The notes under the pieces were generated by a model. The model did no database searches, was not told the origin of the DNA, and was given only the letters and a program-made list of their open reading frames with translations. A DNA stretch of 64,000 nt from Mycobacterium shigaense (GTDB lineage Bacteria > Actinomycetota > Actinomycetes > Mycobacteriales > Mycobacteriaceae): assembly GCF_002356315.1 (NCBI RefSeq), contig NZ_AP018164.1, forward strand, positions 248,001 through 312,000, in the 5' to 3' direction. Of the stretch, positions 57,125 through 64,000 are shown piece by piece; the first letter of the stretch is position 1; each line of letters starts with the position of its first letter. A program made the translations under genes and the position numbers.

Positions 57125-58018
57125 ATGGTCACCATGCCCGTGCTGGACGGCTCTATTGCTTTGGAACATCGGTACATCGAACTGGGTGACGGCGTCACCA
57201 TCCACGTCGCCGATGCGGGCCCGGCTGACGGGCCGGCGGTGATGCTGGTCCACGGCTTCCCGGAAAACTGGTGGGAGTGGCACGAGCTGATCGGGCCGCT
57301 GGCCGCCGACGGCTATCGGGTGCTTTGTCCCGACCTGCGCGGCGCGGGATGGAGTTCGGCGCCCGATAGCCGCTACACCAAGGCGGAGAAGGCCGAGGAT
57401 CTGGCCGCCGTGTTGGACCACCTGGGCATCGATCAGGTGAAACTCGTCGCGCACGACTGGGGTGGACCCACCGCGTTCATCATGATGCTGCGTCATCCGG
57501 AGAAGGTGACCGGCTTCTTCGGGATCAACACCGTGGCGCCCTTCGTAAAGTTCAGTCCCGCGTCGGTCCTCAACCTGTGGCGGCTGTGGTACCAGATTCC
57601 GATTTCGCTGCCGGTCATCGGCCCGCGGTTACTTCGCGACCCCAACTCCCGGTTTCTCCGGATGTTGGGTCCTTGGGTCGGCGGCGGGTTCTCGATTCCC
57701 GACGACAGCGCACACCTCTACCTCGCGTGCATGCGCGAGCCCGGCCATGCGGAGGCGGGCTCGCGCTGGTACCGCAGCTACCAGGCCGGCGAGATGCTGC
57801 GCTGGGTGCGCGGCGAGTACGCGGACGCCCGCGTCGACGTTCCCGTCCGCTGGCTGACCGGCACGCGGGATCCAGTGATCACGCCCGACCTGACCCGCGG
57901 ATATGCCGACCACATCAGCGATTTCGAGGTGGAGTTGGTCGACGACGCCGGTCATTGGATCATCGCGCAGCGACCGGACCTGGTGCTCGACCGGTTGCGA
58001 GCGTTCCTGAAGCTGTAG
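57125..58018 (+). CDS. ephF: Epoxide hydrolase EphF
   Basis: A 297-residue alpha/beta-hydrolase. The oxyanion motif is HGFPENWWEW near residue 41. The nucleophile Asp is in LVAHDWGGPTAF near residue 107, and the catalytic His in DDAGHWIIAQRP. The cap domain between them carries the epoxide-activating tyrosines. It corresponds to Rv0134, predicted to open epoxides to diols. It is the first backbone gene after the island and converges on the TOBE gene, with adjacent stop codons. Confidence 0.9.
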   Translation: MVTMPVLDGSIALEHRYIELGDGVTIHVADAGPADGPAVMLVHGFPENWWEWHELIGPLAADGYRVLCPDLRGAGWSSAPDSRYTKAEKAEDLAAVLDHLGIDQVKLVAHDWGGPTAFIMMLRHPEKVTGFFGINTVAPFVKFSPASVLNLWRLWYQIPISLPVIGPRLLRDPNSRFLRMLGPWVGGGFSIPDDSAHLYLACMREPGHAEAGSRWYRSYQAGEMLRWVRGEYADARVDVPVRWLTGTRDPVITPDLTRGYADHISDFEVELVDDAGHWIIAQRPDLVLDRLRAFLKL

Positions 58019-58231
58019 TCAGTCGACGCCGATGATGACTTCGGTGGACTTGATGAACACCGTCGCGGCCTGACCGACCGCCAGGCCGAGGTCAAGCACC
58101 GCATCCTTGGTCACCGAGGACGTGACGATCTGATCGCCGCCGTCGAGCCTGACCTTGACGATCGCCATCACGGCACCGAGATCGACCTCGGTGATGGTCC
58201 CTTTGAGCTGGTTTCGGGTGGATAGCCGCAT
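58019..58231 (-). CDS. Molbindin-like TOBE domain protein
   Basis: A 70-residue protein consisting of one Mop/TOBE domain: MRLSTRNQLKGTITEVDLGAVMAIVKVRLDGGDQIVTSSVTKDAV, then GQAATVFIKSTEVIIGVD. Such stand-alone domains bind molybdate or tungstate as oligomers and buffer the anion in the cytoplasm. The ATG at 58231 gives the conserved N-terminus. It follows the TetR gene on the same strand. I recall no such gene between ephF and Rv0135c in M. tuberculosis. Confidence 0.85.
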   Translation of the reverse strand: MRLSTRNQLKGTITEVDLGAVMAIVKVRLDGGDQIVTSSVTKDAVLDLGLAVGQAATVFIKSTEVIIGVD

Positions 58232-58267
58232 GCGGTGAGCGTAGCCGGGCAATCGAGCCCGGACGGG

Positions 58268-58891
58268 CTAGTGGCGCGGACCGAGCAACGCGATGGAAGC
58301 ATCCACGGCCGGTTCGACGATGTCGCGAACGGGCTGCTGGTCTTCGACGGCCAGCGCGGTCAATTCGCGCAGCCCGCCCAGCAGGATCACCGCCAGCGGG
58401 GCGGTCAGGGGCGGCAGCTCGGCGCGCCGGAAACCCGGGCTGGCGCTGAGGTCGATCAGCAGGGTCGACAGCAGCTGCAGCCCGCGGCGCTGTACCGGGC
58501 GGGCGACGGCTCCCAGCGAGGGCAGTTGGCGAATCCAGCTCAAGGTGATGGCCGGCCGGGCCTCGATGTAGCCAACATAGGCCTCGACCGCCTGACGGAT
58601 CTGGCGGTGCCAGTCGGCCTCGGGATCGACAGCGGCCTGGATGTTTTCGCCGAGCCTTTCGATGTCGGCGCTCAGCAGTTCGAGGAAGCACTCCTCCTTG
58701 CCGGCGAAGTGGCCGTAGAACGTGCGCTTGGACGTGCGCGCGTGCCGCACGATGTCGGCCACGGTGCTCGCCGGGTAGCCGCGCTCGCAGATCGAGGCGG
58801 CCAGGCCGTCGAGTAGGCGCACCCGAAACGGGTCGGGCTCATCGGCAACCGCGTTGTCGACCGGCGCTGGCGCCGTCGTCGCTGCTGGCAC
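58268..58891 (-). CDS. TetR-family regulator (Rv0135c-like)
   Basis: A 207-residue TetR protein with helix-turn-helix LAASICERGYPASTVADIVRHARTSKRTFYGHFAGKEECFLELL. GTG 58891 is chosen as start because GGGAGGG lies nine bases upstream and the length then matches Rv0135c; no ATG is available in the longer frame near it. It is divergent from cyp138. Two similar palindromes in the spacer are probably its operators, so it is a likely repressor of itself and the cytochrome. Confidence 0.87.
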   Translation of the reverse strand: MPAATTAPAPVDNAVADEPDPFRVRLLDGLAASICERGYPASTVADIVRHARTSKRTFYGHFAGKEECFLELLSADIERLGENIQAAVDPEADWHRQIRQAVEAYVGYIEARPAITLSWIRQLPSLGAVARPVQRRGLQLLSTLLIDLSASPGFRRAELPPLTAPLAVILLGGLRELTALAVEDQQPVRDIVEPAVDASIALLGPRH

Positions 58892-58931
58892 GGTTCGCGG
58901 CCCTCCCGTCGGATCTGACGTCTTGTCAGGC

Positions 58932-58985
58932 TTGGTACCACAGAGTACCGTACTGGGAAAGAACTTTGGTACACCGCCGTACCAA
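58932..58985. promoter_or_regulatory. Paired TetR operators between Rv0135c-like gene and cyp138
   Basis: TTGGTAC-N6-GTACCAA at 58966-58985 is a perfect 7-base-arm palindrome. A second copy, TTGGTAC-N6-GTACCGT, lies at 58932-58951, 34 bases away (about three helical turns) with arms matching at five of seven positions. Both fit one repressor acting on the divergent promoters. Confidence 0.75.
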
Positions 58986-59022
58986 CCCCGGGTTGGGGGG
59001 AGATGTTGGGAGCAGCGCCGCC

Positions 59023-60342
59023 ATGAGCGATCTAGCCACCGCCCCGGCGGTCCCCGCAATCAACTTGCCTCCGGCCGCCCGAATGCCGAAGTTGTTGCAG
59101 GGCTTGGGATTTTCGATGTCGCGGCGAATGATGATGCAGCGACTGTCCCGTCGTTACGGCAACGTGTTCACGCTGCGCCTGCCGATGTGGGGGCATGTGG
59201 TCATGGTCAGTGACCCGCAGCTGGCCAAGCAGATCTTCACCACCAGCCCGGACGAACTCGGCAACATTCAGCCCAATCTGAGCAGGTTCTTCGGCTCCGG
59301 CTCGGTATTCGGGCTCGAGGGCGACGACCATCGCCGGCGGCGGCGGCTGCTGGCACCGCCGTTCCACGGCAAGAGCATGAAGAACTACGAGAGCATCATC
59401 GAGGAAGAGACACTGCGCGAGCTGGCCGGCTGGCCCGAGGGCAGGTCATTGGCGACCTTGGCGCCGATGATGCGAATCACCCTCAACGCGATCCTGCGCG
59501 CGGTCTTCGGGGCCGAGGGCGCCGAACTCGACGAGCTGCGCCGACTCATTCCGCCGTGGGTCACCCTGGGCTCGCGGATGGCCGCGCTGCCGAAGCCCAA
59601 GCGGTATCCCCCGTTCGGCCCATGGGCACGGCTGGACAACTGGCGGCGCGATTACGACAGCGTCATCGAAACGCTGATCGCCGCCGAGCGGGCCGACCCG
59701 AACTTCGCCGACCGCACCGACGTGCTCGCGCTGCTGCTGCACAGCAGCTATGACGATGGTGCAGCCATGTCGCACAAGGAGATTGGCGACGAGCTCCTGG
59801 CCCTGTTGGCCGCCGGCCACGAGACGACGGCGTCCACGCTGGCGTGGGCTTTCGAGCGGATCAGCCGACACCCCGAGTTGCTGGCGACGCTGGTCGAGGA
59901 GGCCGACGGCGGCGGCAGCGAGCTGCGCCAGGCGACGATCCTGGAGGTCCAACGGGCAAGGACGGTAATCGATTTCGCCGGCCGCCACGTCTACCCCGAG
60001 GCCTACCGGCTGGGCGAATGGTCGATCCCGCGCGGATACTCGATCATCGTCGGCATCGGGCAGATACACGACAATGCCGACGTATTCCCCGATCCCAGGC
60101 GCTTCGACCCGCAGCGCTTCATCGAATCGAAACCGTCGGCGCTGTCCTGGATCCCGTTCGGTGGCGGCACCCGCCGGTGTGTGGGGGCGGCGTTCGCCAA
60201 CATGGAGATGGACGTGGTGCTGCGAACGGTGTTGCGGCACTTGACCATCGATACCACCGACGCGCCCGACGAGCATTGGCACTGCCGGGGCGTCGCCTTC
60301 ACCCCGAAGGACGGCGGCCGAATCGTGATGCGGCGGCGCTGA
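59023..60342 (+). CDS. cyp138: Cytochrome P450 138
   Basis: A 439-residue soluble P450. The oxygen-binding I-helix motif is LLAAGHETTAS near residue 268. Heme binding is in PFGGGTRRCVGAAFANMEMD with the axial Cys near residue 386. The ERR triad Arg lies in the FDPQRF region. It corresponds to Rv0136. Substrate unknown; the group is close to fatty-acid and alkane hydroxylases. ATG 59023 lies 38 bases beyond the second TetR operator. It ends next to the convergent msrA. Confidence 0.92.
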   Translation: MSDLATAPAVPAINLPPAARMPKLLQGLGFSMSRRMMMQRLSRRYGNVFTLRLPMWGHVVMVSDPQLAKQIFTTSPDELGNIQPNLSRFFGSGSVFGLEGDDHRRRRRLLAPPFHGKSMKNYESIIEEETLRELAGWPEGRSLATLAPMMRITLNAILRAVFGAEGAELDELRRLIPPWVTLGSRMAALPKPKRYPPFGPWARLDNWRRDYDSVIETLIAAERADPNFADRTDVLALLLHSSYDDGAAMSHKEIGDELLALLAAGHETTASTLAWAFERISRHPELLATLVEEADGGGSELRQATILEVQRARTVIDFAGRHVYPEAYRLGEWSIPRGYSIIVGIGQIHDNADVFPDPRRFDPQRFIESKPSALSWIPFGGGTRRCVGAAFANMEMDVVLRTVLRHLTIDTTDAPDEHWHCRGVAFTPKDGGRIVMRRR

Positions 60343-60343
60343 G

Positions 60344-60871
60344 TTACTGTGCCGCCGGGGCGCGCTTACCTTCTCGGACGGGCAGCTTCCAGCCCGGCCG
60401 GATGTAGTGGCAGGTGTATCCGGTGGGGTAGCGCTCCAGGTAGTCCTGATGCTCGGGCTCAGCCTCCCAGAAATCGCCCGCCGGGCTGACCTCGGTCACG
60501 ACCTTGCCGGGCCATAGGCCCGACGCCTCGACATCGGCGATGGTGTCCCGCGCGATGCGCCGCTGCTCGTCGTCGACGTAGAAGATCGCCGACCGGTAGC
60601 TGGTGCCGATGTCGTTGCCCTGACGGTTCTTCGTTGTCGGATCGTGGATTTGGAAGAAGAACTCAAGCAGCGTGCGGTAGTCGGTGGCCGTGGGGTCGTA
60701 CTCGATCTCGATGGCCTCGGCGTGTGTGCCGTGGTTGCGGTACGTCGCGTTGGGGACATCACCGCCGGTGTAGCCGACGCGGGTGGAGACGACGCCGGGA
60801 AGCTTGCGGATCAGATCCTGCATGCCCCAGAAGCAGCCGCCGGCAAGGATCGCCTTTCGGGTGTCTGCCAT
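60344..60871 (-). CDS. msrA: Peptide methionine sulfoxide reductase A
   Basis: A 175-residue MsrA. The catalytic motif [11 protein letters not shown] carries the nucleophilic Cys near residue 13, followed by [29 protein letters not shown]. The C-terminal part has [20 protein letters not shown] with a possible resolving Cys. It repairs methionine-S-sulfoxide in oxidised proteins. It corresponds to Rv0137c. Its stop is one base from that of convergent cyp138. Confidence 0.95.
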   Translation of the reverse strand: MADTRKAILAGGCFWGMQDLIRKLPGVVSTRVGYTGGDVPNATYRNHGTHAEAIEIEYDPTATDYRTLLEFFFQIHDPTTKNRQGNDIGTSYRSAIFYVDDEQRRIARDTIADVEASGLWPGKVVTEVSPAGDFWEAEPEHQDYLERYPTGYTCHYIRPGWKLPVREGKRAPAAQ

Positions 60872-60958
60872 GTCTTGTCCTCCTCAACCGGCCACGGCCT
60901 GGGCACAATCAAGCCCAGGTTACACTCCGCCGATGATCTGCAACGGTGCCGCGAAGCC

Positions 60959-61465
60959 ATGAGCAGGCCCAAGTTCTCCCGGAGCGAACTGGCTGCCGCC
61001 TTCGAAAAATTCGAAGCGACGGTCGATGCCGCCGCCCGGTCGCAGGACTGGGACGCCTGGGTCCAGCACTACACGCCCGACGTCTTGTACATCGAACACG
61101 CGGCGGGCACCATGCGCGGGCGCGACGAGGTCCGCGAATGGATCGGCCGCACGATGGGCAGCTTCCCGGGCAGCCACATGGTCGCGTTCCCGTCGCTGTG
61201 GTCGGTCATCGACGAGCCAACCGGACGCATCATCATGGAACTCGATAACCCGATGCGCGATCCCGGTGACGGCACCGTCATCGGCGCAACGAACATCTCG
61301 ATCATCACCTACGCCGGCGACGGCCTGTGGCGCCAGCAGGAAGACATCTACAACCCGCTGCGGTTCGTCCAGGCCACGCTGAAGTGGTGCCGCAAGGCGG
61401 CCGAACTGGGCACCCTCGACGAGGCGGGCGCGCAATTCATGGAGCAGTACGGAGGGGCTCAGTGA
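60959..61465 (+). CDS. SnoaL-like/NTF2-fold protein (Rv0138-like)
   Basis: A 168-residue small alpha+beta barrel protein. FEKFEATVDAAARSQDWDAWVQHYTPDVLYIEHAAGTMRGRDEVREWI is the SnoaL/NTF2 opening. Such proteins can be cyclases, hydratases or dehydratases, and the function here is unknown. ATG 60959 matches the length of Rv0138. Its stop overlaps the next GTG start, so it is coupled to the reductase gene. Confidence 0.85.
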   Translation: MSRPKFSRSELAAAFEKFEATVDAAARSQDWDAWVQHYTPDVLYIEHAAGTMRGRDEVREWIGRTMGSFPGSHMVAFPSLWSVIDEPTGRIIMELDNPMRDPGDGTVIGATNISIITYAGDGLWRQQEDIYNPLRFVQATLKWCRKAAELGTLDEAGAQFMEQYGGAQ

Positions 61466-62487
61466 CCACCAAACCCAAGCTAGTCATCGGCGCCAACGGC
61501 TTTCTGGGTTCCCACGTCACCCGGCAGCTGGTCGGCCAAGGTGCCTCGGAAGGCCACCAGGTGCGGGTGATGGTGCGCGAGGGAGCCAACACCCGGTCCA
61601 TCGACGACCTCGACGTGACCCGCTTTCACGGCGACGTGTTCGACACCGACACCGTGCGCGCGGCGATGGAGGGCGTCGACGACGTGTACTACTGCGTCGT
61701 CGACACCCGCGCGTGGCTGCGCGACGCCGCGCCGCTGTTCCGCACCAACGTCGAGGGGCTGCGCAACGTCCTGGACGTCGCCGTCGACCAGCCCCTGCGC
61801 CGGTTCATCTTCACCAGCACCTACGCGACCGTCGGCAGGAAGCACGGCCGCGTGGCGACCGAGGACGACGTGATCGCCGCCCGCGGGCTGACGCCCTACG
61901 TGCAATCCCGCGTCCAGGCCGAGAACTTGGTCATGCGCTACGTCGCCGACGCCGGCCTGCCCGCCGTCGCGATGTGCGTGTCCACCACCTACGGCGACGG
62001 CGACTGGGGTGGCACGCCGCACGGCGCCTTCATCGCGGGGGCAGTCTTCGGCAAGCTGCCCTTCCTGATGAACGGCATCCAGCTGGAGGTCGTCGGCGTC
62101 GACGATGCCGCCCGGGCCATGATCCTGGCCGCCGAGCGCGGCCGCATCGGCGAACGGTACCTGGTCTCCGAGAAGATGATGGCGCTCAACGACTCGATCC
62201 GGATCGCGGCCGACGAAGCCGGCGTCCCGCCGCCGCAGCGCGCGATCTCCGTACCGATGCTCTACGCCCTGGCCGCCGCGGGCACGCTGAAGGCCAAGCT
62301 CACCGGCACGGACGCCCAACTCAGCCTGGCGTCGGTGCGGATGATGCGCGCCGAGGCTCCCGTGGACAGCAGCAAGGCCAAGCGGGAGCTGGGCTGGCAG
62401 CCGCGCCCGGTCGAGGAATCGATCCGCGACGCCGCCCGGTTCTGGGCCGCGATGCGCGCCCCGCGAACGGCCGCCCAACCCGAATAG
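61462..62487 (+). CDS. NAD(P)-dependent epimerase/reductase (Rv0139-like)
   Basis: A 341-residue extended SDR. The nucleotide-binding turn is KLVIGANGFLGSHVTRQLV. The core includes FRTNVEGLRNVLDVAVDQPLRRFIFTSTYATVG, where the SDR Tyr-x3-Lys region reads YVQSRVQAE, so the usual Lys is Arg or displaced and catalysis may be altered. It corresponds to Rv0139, a dihydroflavonol-reductase-like protein. The GTG start overlaps the previous stop (GTGA). Confidence 0.82.
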   Translation: MTTKPKLVIGANGFLGSHVTRQLVGQGASEGHQVRVMVREGANTRSIDDLDVTRFHGDVFDTDTVRAAMEGVDDVYYCVVDTRAWLRDAAPLFRTNVEGLRNVLDVAVDQPLRRFIFTSTYATVGRKHGRVATEDDVIAARGLTPYVQSRVQAENLVMRYVADAGLPAVAMCVSTTYGDGDWGGTPHGAFIAGAVFGKLPFLMNGIQLEVVGVDDAARAMILAAERGRIGERYLVSEKMMALNDSIRIAADEAGVPPPQRAISVPMLYALAAAGTLKAKLTGTDAQLSLASVRMMRAEAPVDSSKAKRELGWQPRPVEESIRDAARFWAAMRAPRTAAQPE

Positions 62488-62556
62488 GCGAAAACGGGAA
62501 GTGTTGCGCGCCCGTCGGTGTTGCAGACGCTGTCTGCGTCTGAGGAGGTTTCACCC

Positions 62557-62934
62557 ATGACCCACCGCGAAGTCCTAGAACCCAACGCGGGGCACCCGAT
62601 CACCATCGAGCCCACCAAGGGGCGAGTGCAGGTTCGCATCAACGGCGAGGTCGTCGCCGACACCACCGCGGCGCTCGAATTGCGGGAGGCCACAATCCCT
62701 GCTGTGCAATACATTCCGCTCGCCGACGTGGCCGCCGAACGGCTGACGCGCACCGACACCGTCACGTATTGCCCGTTCAAGGGTGACGCCAGCTATTACA
62801 GCGTGACCACCGCGACCGGGGAGACCGTCGAGGATGCGATCTGGACCTATGAGCAGCCCTACCCCGCGGTCGCCCAGATCGCCGGGCACGTGGCGTTCTA
62901 CCCGAACAAGGCCGAGATCAGCGTTCTTCAATAG
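62557..62934 (+). CDS. DUF427 domain protein (Rv0140-like)
   Basis: A 125-residue DUF427 protein. GRVQVRINGEVVADTTAALELREATIPAVQYIPLADV and TYCPFKGDASYYSV, AIWTYEQPYPAVAQIAGHVAFYPNK are the whole family signature. The function is unknown; the fold is a small beta barrel. GAGGAGG precedes ATG 62557. It overlaps the 3' end of the convergent SnoaL gene by 17 bases. Confidence 0.92.
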   Translation: MTHREVLEPNAGHPITIEPTKGRVQVRINGEVVADTTAALELREATIPAVQYIPLADVAAERLTRTDTVTYCPFKGDASYYSVTTATGETVEDAIWTYEQPYPAVAQIAGHVAFYPNKAEISVLQ

Positions 62935-63337
62935 GCGACGGGGCGCCCCAGTCGGGGAACACCTCCGCCGCCGATTCCGTGTCGCTGTATTCGCGCATCG
63001 ACACGATCAGTCCGTCCTGGGTGTCGAAGACGCAGATGAACGGGGATTCGTAGTGCCTGCCGTCGGTCAACTTCCCGGTGGCGGACGCCTCGACGACCAC
63101 CGTGTCGCCCTCGTGAATGCAGCGGAGCAGATCGATGCCGAACGCGACGAACTGCCTGCGGCGGTCGATCTCGCGCCGGAAGTCGTCCTTGCCGATGCAC
63201 AGTCGCGTATACAGGCTCCAGTAGGTGAAATCGTCGTGCAGCAGCGTGAAACCCTCGTCCACATCGCCGCCCTCGCTGAGGCACTGCAGGAACATCCACA
63301 CGAGTTCGGCGAGCGGGGCGTCGAACGGCGTCGTCAC
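62918..63337 (-). CDS. SnoaL-like protein (Rv0141c-like)
   Basis: A 139-residue NTF2-fold protein. WMFLQCLSEGGDVDEGFTLLHDDFTYWSLYTRLCIGKDDFRREI and GDTVVVEASATGKLTDGRHYESPFICVF are SnoaL-like. GTG 63337 is chosen from the length of Rv0141c; no ATG fits. A weak GCGAGG precedes it. The function is unknown. It is divergent from the glycosylase gene. Confidence 0.8.
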   Translation of the reverse strand: MTTPFDAPLAELVWMFLQCLSEGGDVDEGFTLLHDDFTYWSLYTRLCIGKDDFRREIDRRRQFVAFGIDLLRCIHEGDTVVVEASATGKLTDGRHYESPFICVFDTQDGLIVSMREYSDTESAAEVFPDWGAPSPIEER

Positions 63338-63397
63338 CTCGCAATAGTGTCTTGGGAAGTAGTTGCCGGTCAATGACGGCGGGATTCGGAGCGTGGG

Positions 63398-64000
63398 GTG
63401 GATAACGCGCGCACGGTGACGTTGTCCGGAGCGGCCAACTTCGGGCACACGCTGGCGCCGCTTCGGCGCGGACCACGAGATCCGTGCTTTCAGCTGCCGG
63501 GGGACGGCACCATCTGGCGGACCAGCCTGCTGCCGACGGGAGCCGTGACGGCGCGGTTGCGCCGTGCGGCTCCCGACGCCGTGCACTGCCAGGCGTGGGG
63601 GAGCGGGGCCCAGGAGTTTCTCGACGCGCTGCCCGCGGCGCTGGGCGCGGACGACGACCCGTCGGATTTCGAGCCGCGGCACCCGACGGTGGCCGCGGCC
63701 CATCGGCGGGTGCCGCACTTTCGCCTGGGCCGCACCGGCCAAGTCCTCGAGGCGTTGATTCCGGCGATCATCGAGCAGCGCGTGCCCGGTGCCGACGCGT
63801 TTCGGTCCTGGCGGGTGTTGGTGTCCAAGTACGGCACACCGGCGCCCGGTCCGGCGCCGCCCGGAATGCGGGTGCTGCCGTCGGCGCAGGTCTGGCGGAC
63901 CATTCCGTCCTGGGAGTTCCACCTCGCCAACGTCGATCCGCGGCGGGCGCAGACGGTGGTCGCCTGCGCGCGACGGGCCGAGTCGCTGGAACGGTTGGTG
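63398..64000 (+). CDS. AlkA-like DNA glycosylase (Rv0142-like), N-terminal part
   Basis: The frame from GTG 63398 stays open to the end of the window (201 codons) without a stop. It has the N-terminal domain and linker of a 3-methyladenine glycosylase II homologue (VPHFRLGRTGQVLEALIPAIIEQRVPG near residue 105, the usual start of the HhH region). The catalytic Asp lies beyond the window. It corresponds to Rv0142. The base-excision role is inferred from the family; a frame on the opposite strand is a shadow. Confidence 0.75.
   Translation, partial: MDNARTVTLSGAANFGHTLAPLRRGPRDPCFQLPGDGTIWRTSLLPTGAVTARLRRAAPDAVHCQAWGSGAQEFLDALPAALGADDDPSDFEPRHPTVAAAHRRVPHFRLGRTGQVLEALIPAIIEQRVPGADAFRSWRVLVSKYGTPAPGPAPPGMRVLPSAQVWRTIPSWEFHLANVDPRRAQTVVACARRAESLERLV

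Overview
The window is high-GC mycobacterial DNA. It carries antigen 85C, an MmpS/MmpL pair, a PPE-family protein, F420-dependent enzymes and a TreS-maltokinase pair. Recalled from memory and not aligned here, much of it follows the M. tuberculosis gene order Rv0116c-Rv0142: ldtA, oxyS, oxcA, fadD7, fusA2, Rv0121c, pepA, treS, mak, then fbpC, htdZ, fadE1, fgd2, Rv0133, and after a large insertion ephF, Rv0135c, cyp138, msrA and Rv0138-Rv0142. The species cannot be fixed from sequence alone; a slow-growing non-tuberculous mycobacterium is plausible.

Region 1 (1-5767) holds the tail of an NRAMP-type metal transporter, a quinone-type oxidoreductase, a lipoprotein and a full carboxylic acid reductase. 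Region 2 (5930-29520) is the conserved backbone: peptidoglycan cross-linking (ldtA), acyl/oxalyl-CoA metabolism (oxcA, fadD7, fadE1, htdZ), an EF-G paralogue, the pepA protease, trehalose-to-maltose-1-phosphate conversion (treS, mak), mycolyl transfer (fbpC) and mycolate oxidation (fgd2). An intact IS481-family element sits between a DUF1275 gene and fbpC. A MarR-ABC exporter operon and a metallophosphoesterase lie between fbpC and htdZ.

Region 3 (29531-57110) separates the Rv0133 and Rv0134 homologues and is the accessory part. Its left third (29531-36676) has ordinary mycobacterial composition: a TetR regulator divergent from a ferredoxin reductase plus fatty-acid desaturase, an LLM-oxidoreductase remnant, a DUF1214/TetR pair, a sulfotransferase and a CsbD protein. 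A decayed coiled-coil gene (36705-37378) marks the edge of a more AT-rich island (about 37400-57100). The core of the island is an operon of free ACP, KS-AT-ACP-aminotransferase megasynthase, fatty-acyl-AMP ligase, MmpS and a frameshifted MmpL. A PaaK-like ligase and a GntR/FCD regulator lie upstream. Facing the core is an operon for a 3-hydroxyisobutyrate-dehydrogenase-like enzyme, an amidohydrolase, a NifU-type Fe-S protein and a small protein. Beyond these are an orphan PPE-like protein and a divergent superoxide dismutase.

The core has the parts list of the Streptomyces alkylpyrrole synthase RedL (ligase, ACP, KS, AT, ACP, oxoamine synthase), split into three polypeptides and coupled to an MmpS/MmpL exporter. 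The straightforward inference is a fatty acid extended once with malonate and released by decarboxylative condensation with an amino acid, giving an amino-ketone or a cyclised alkyl-pyrrolinone lipid for export. A shared AT-rich motif lies upstream of the megasynthase operon and of the facing operon, in the same orientation relative to each, which suggests one regulon, probably under the GntR protein.

Region 4 (57125-64000) returns to the backbone: ephF, a TOBE protein, a TetR gene divergent from cyp138, msrA, Rv0138-Rv0141c homologues and the start of an Rv0142-like glycosylase that runs off the window.
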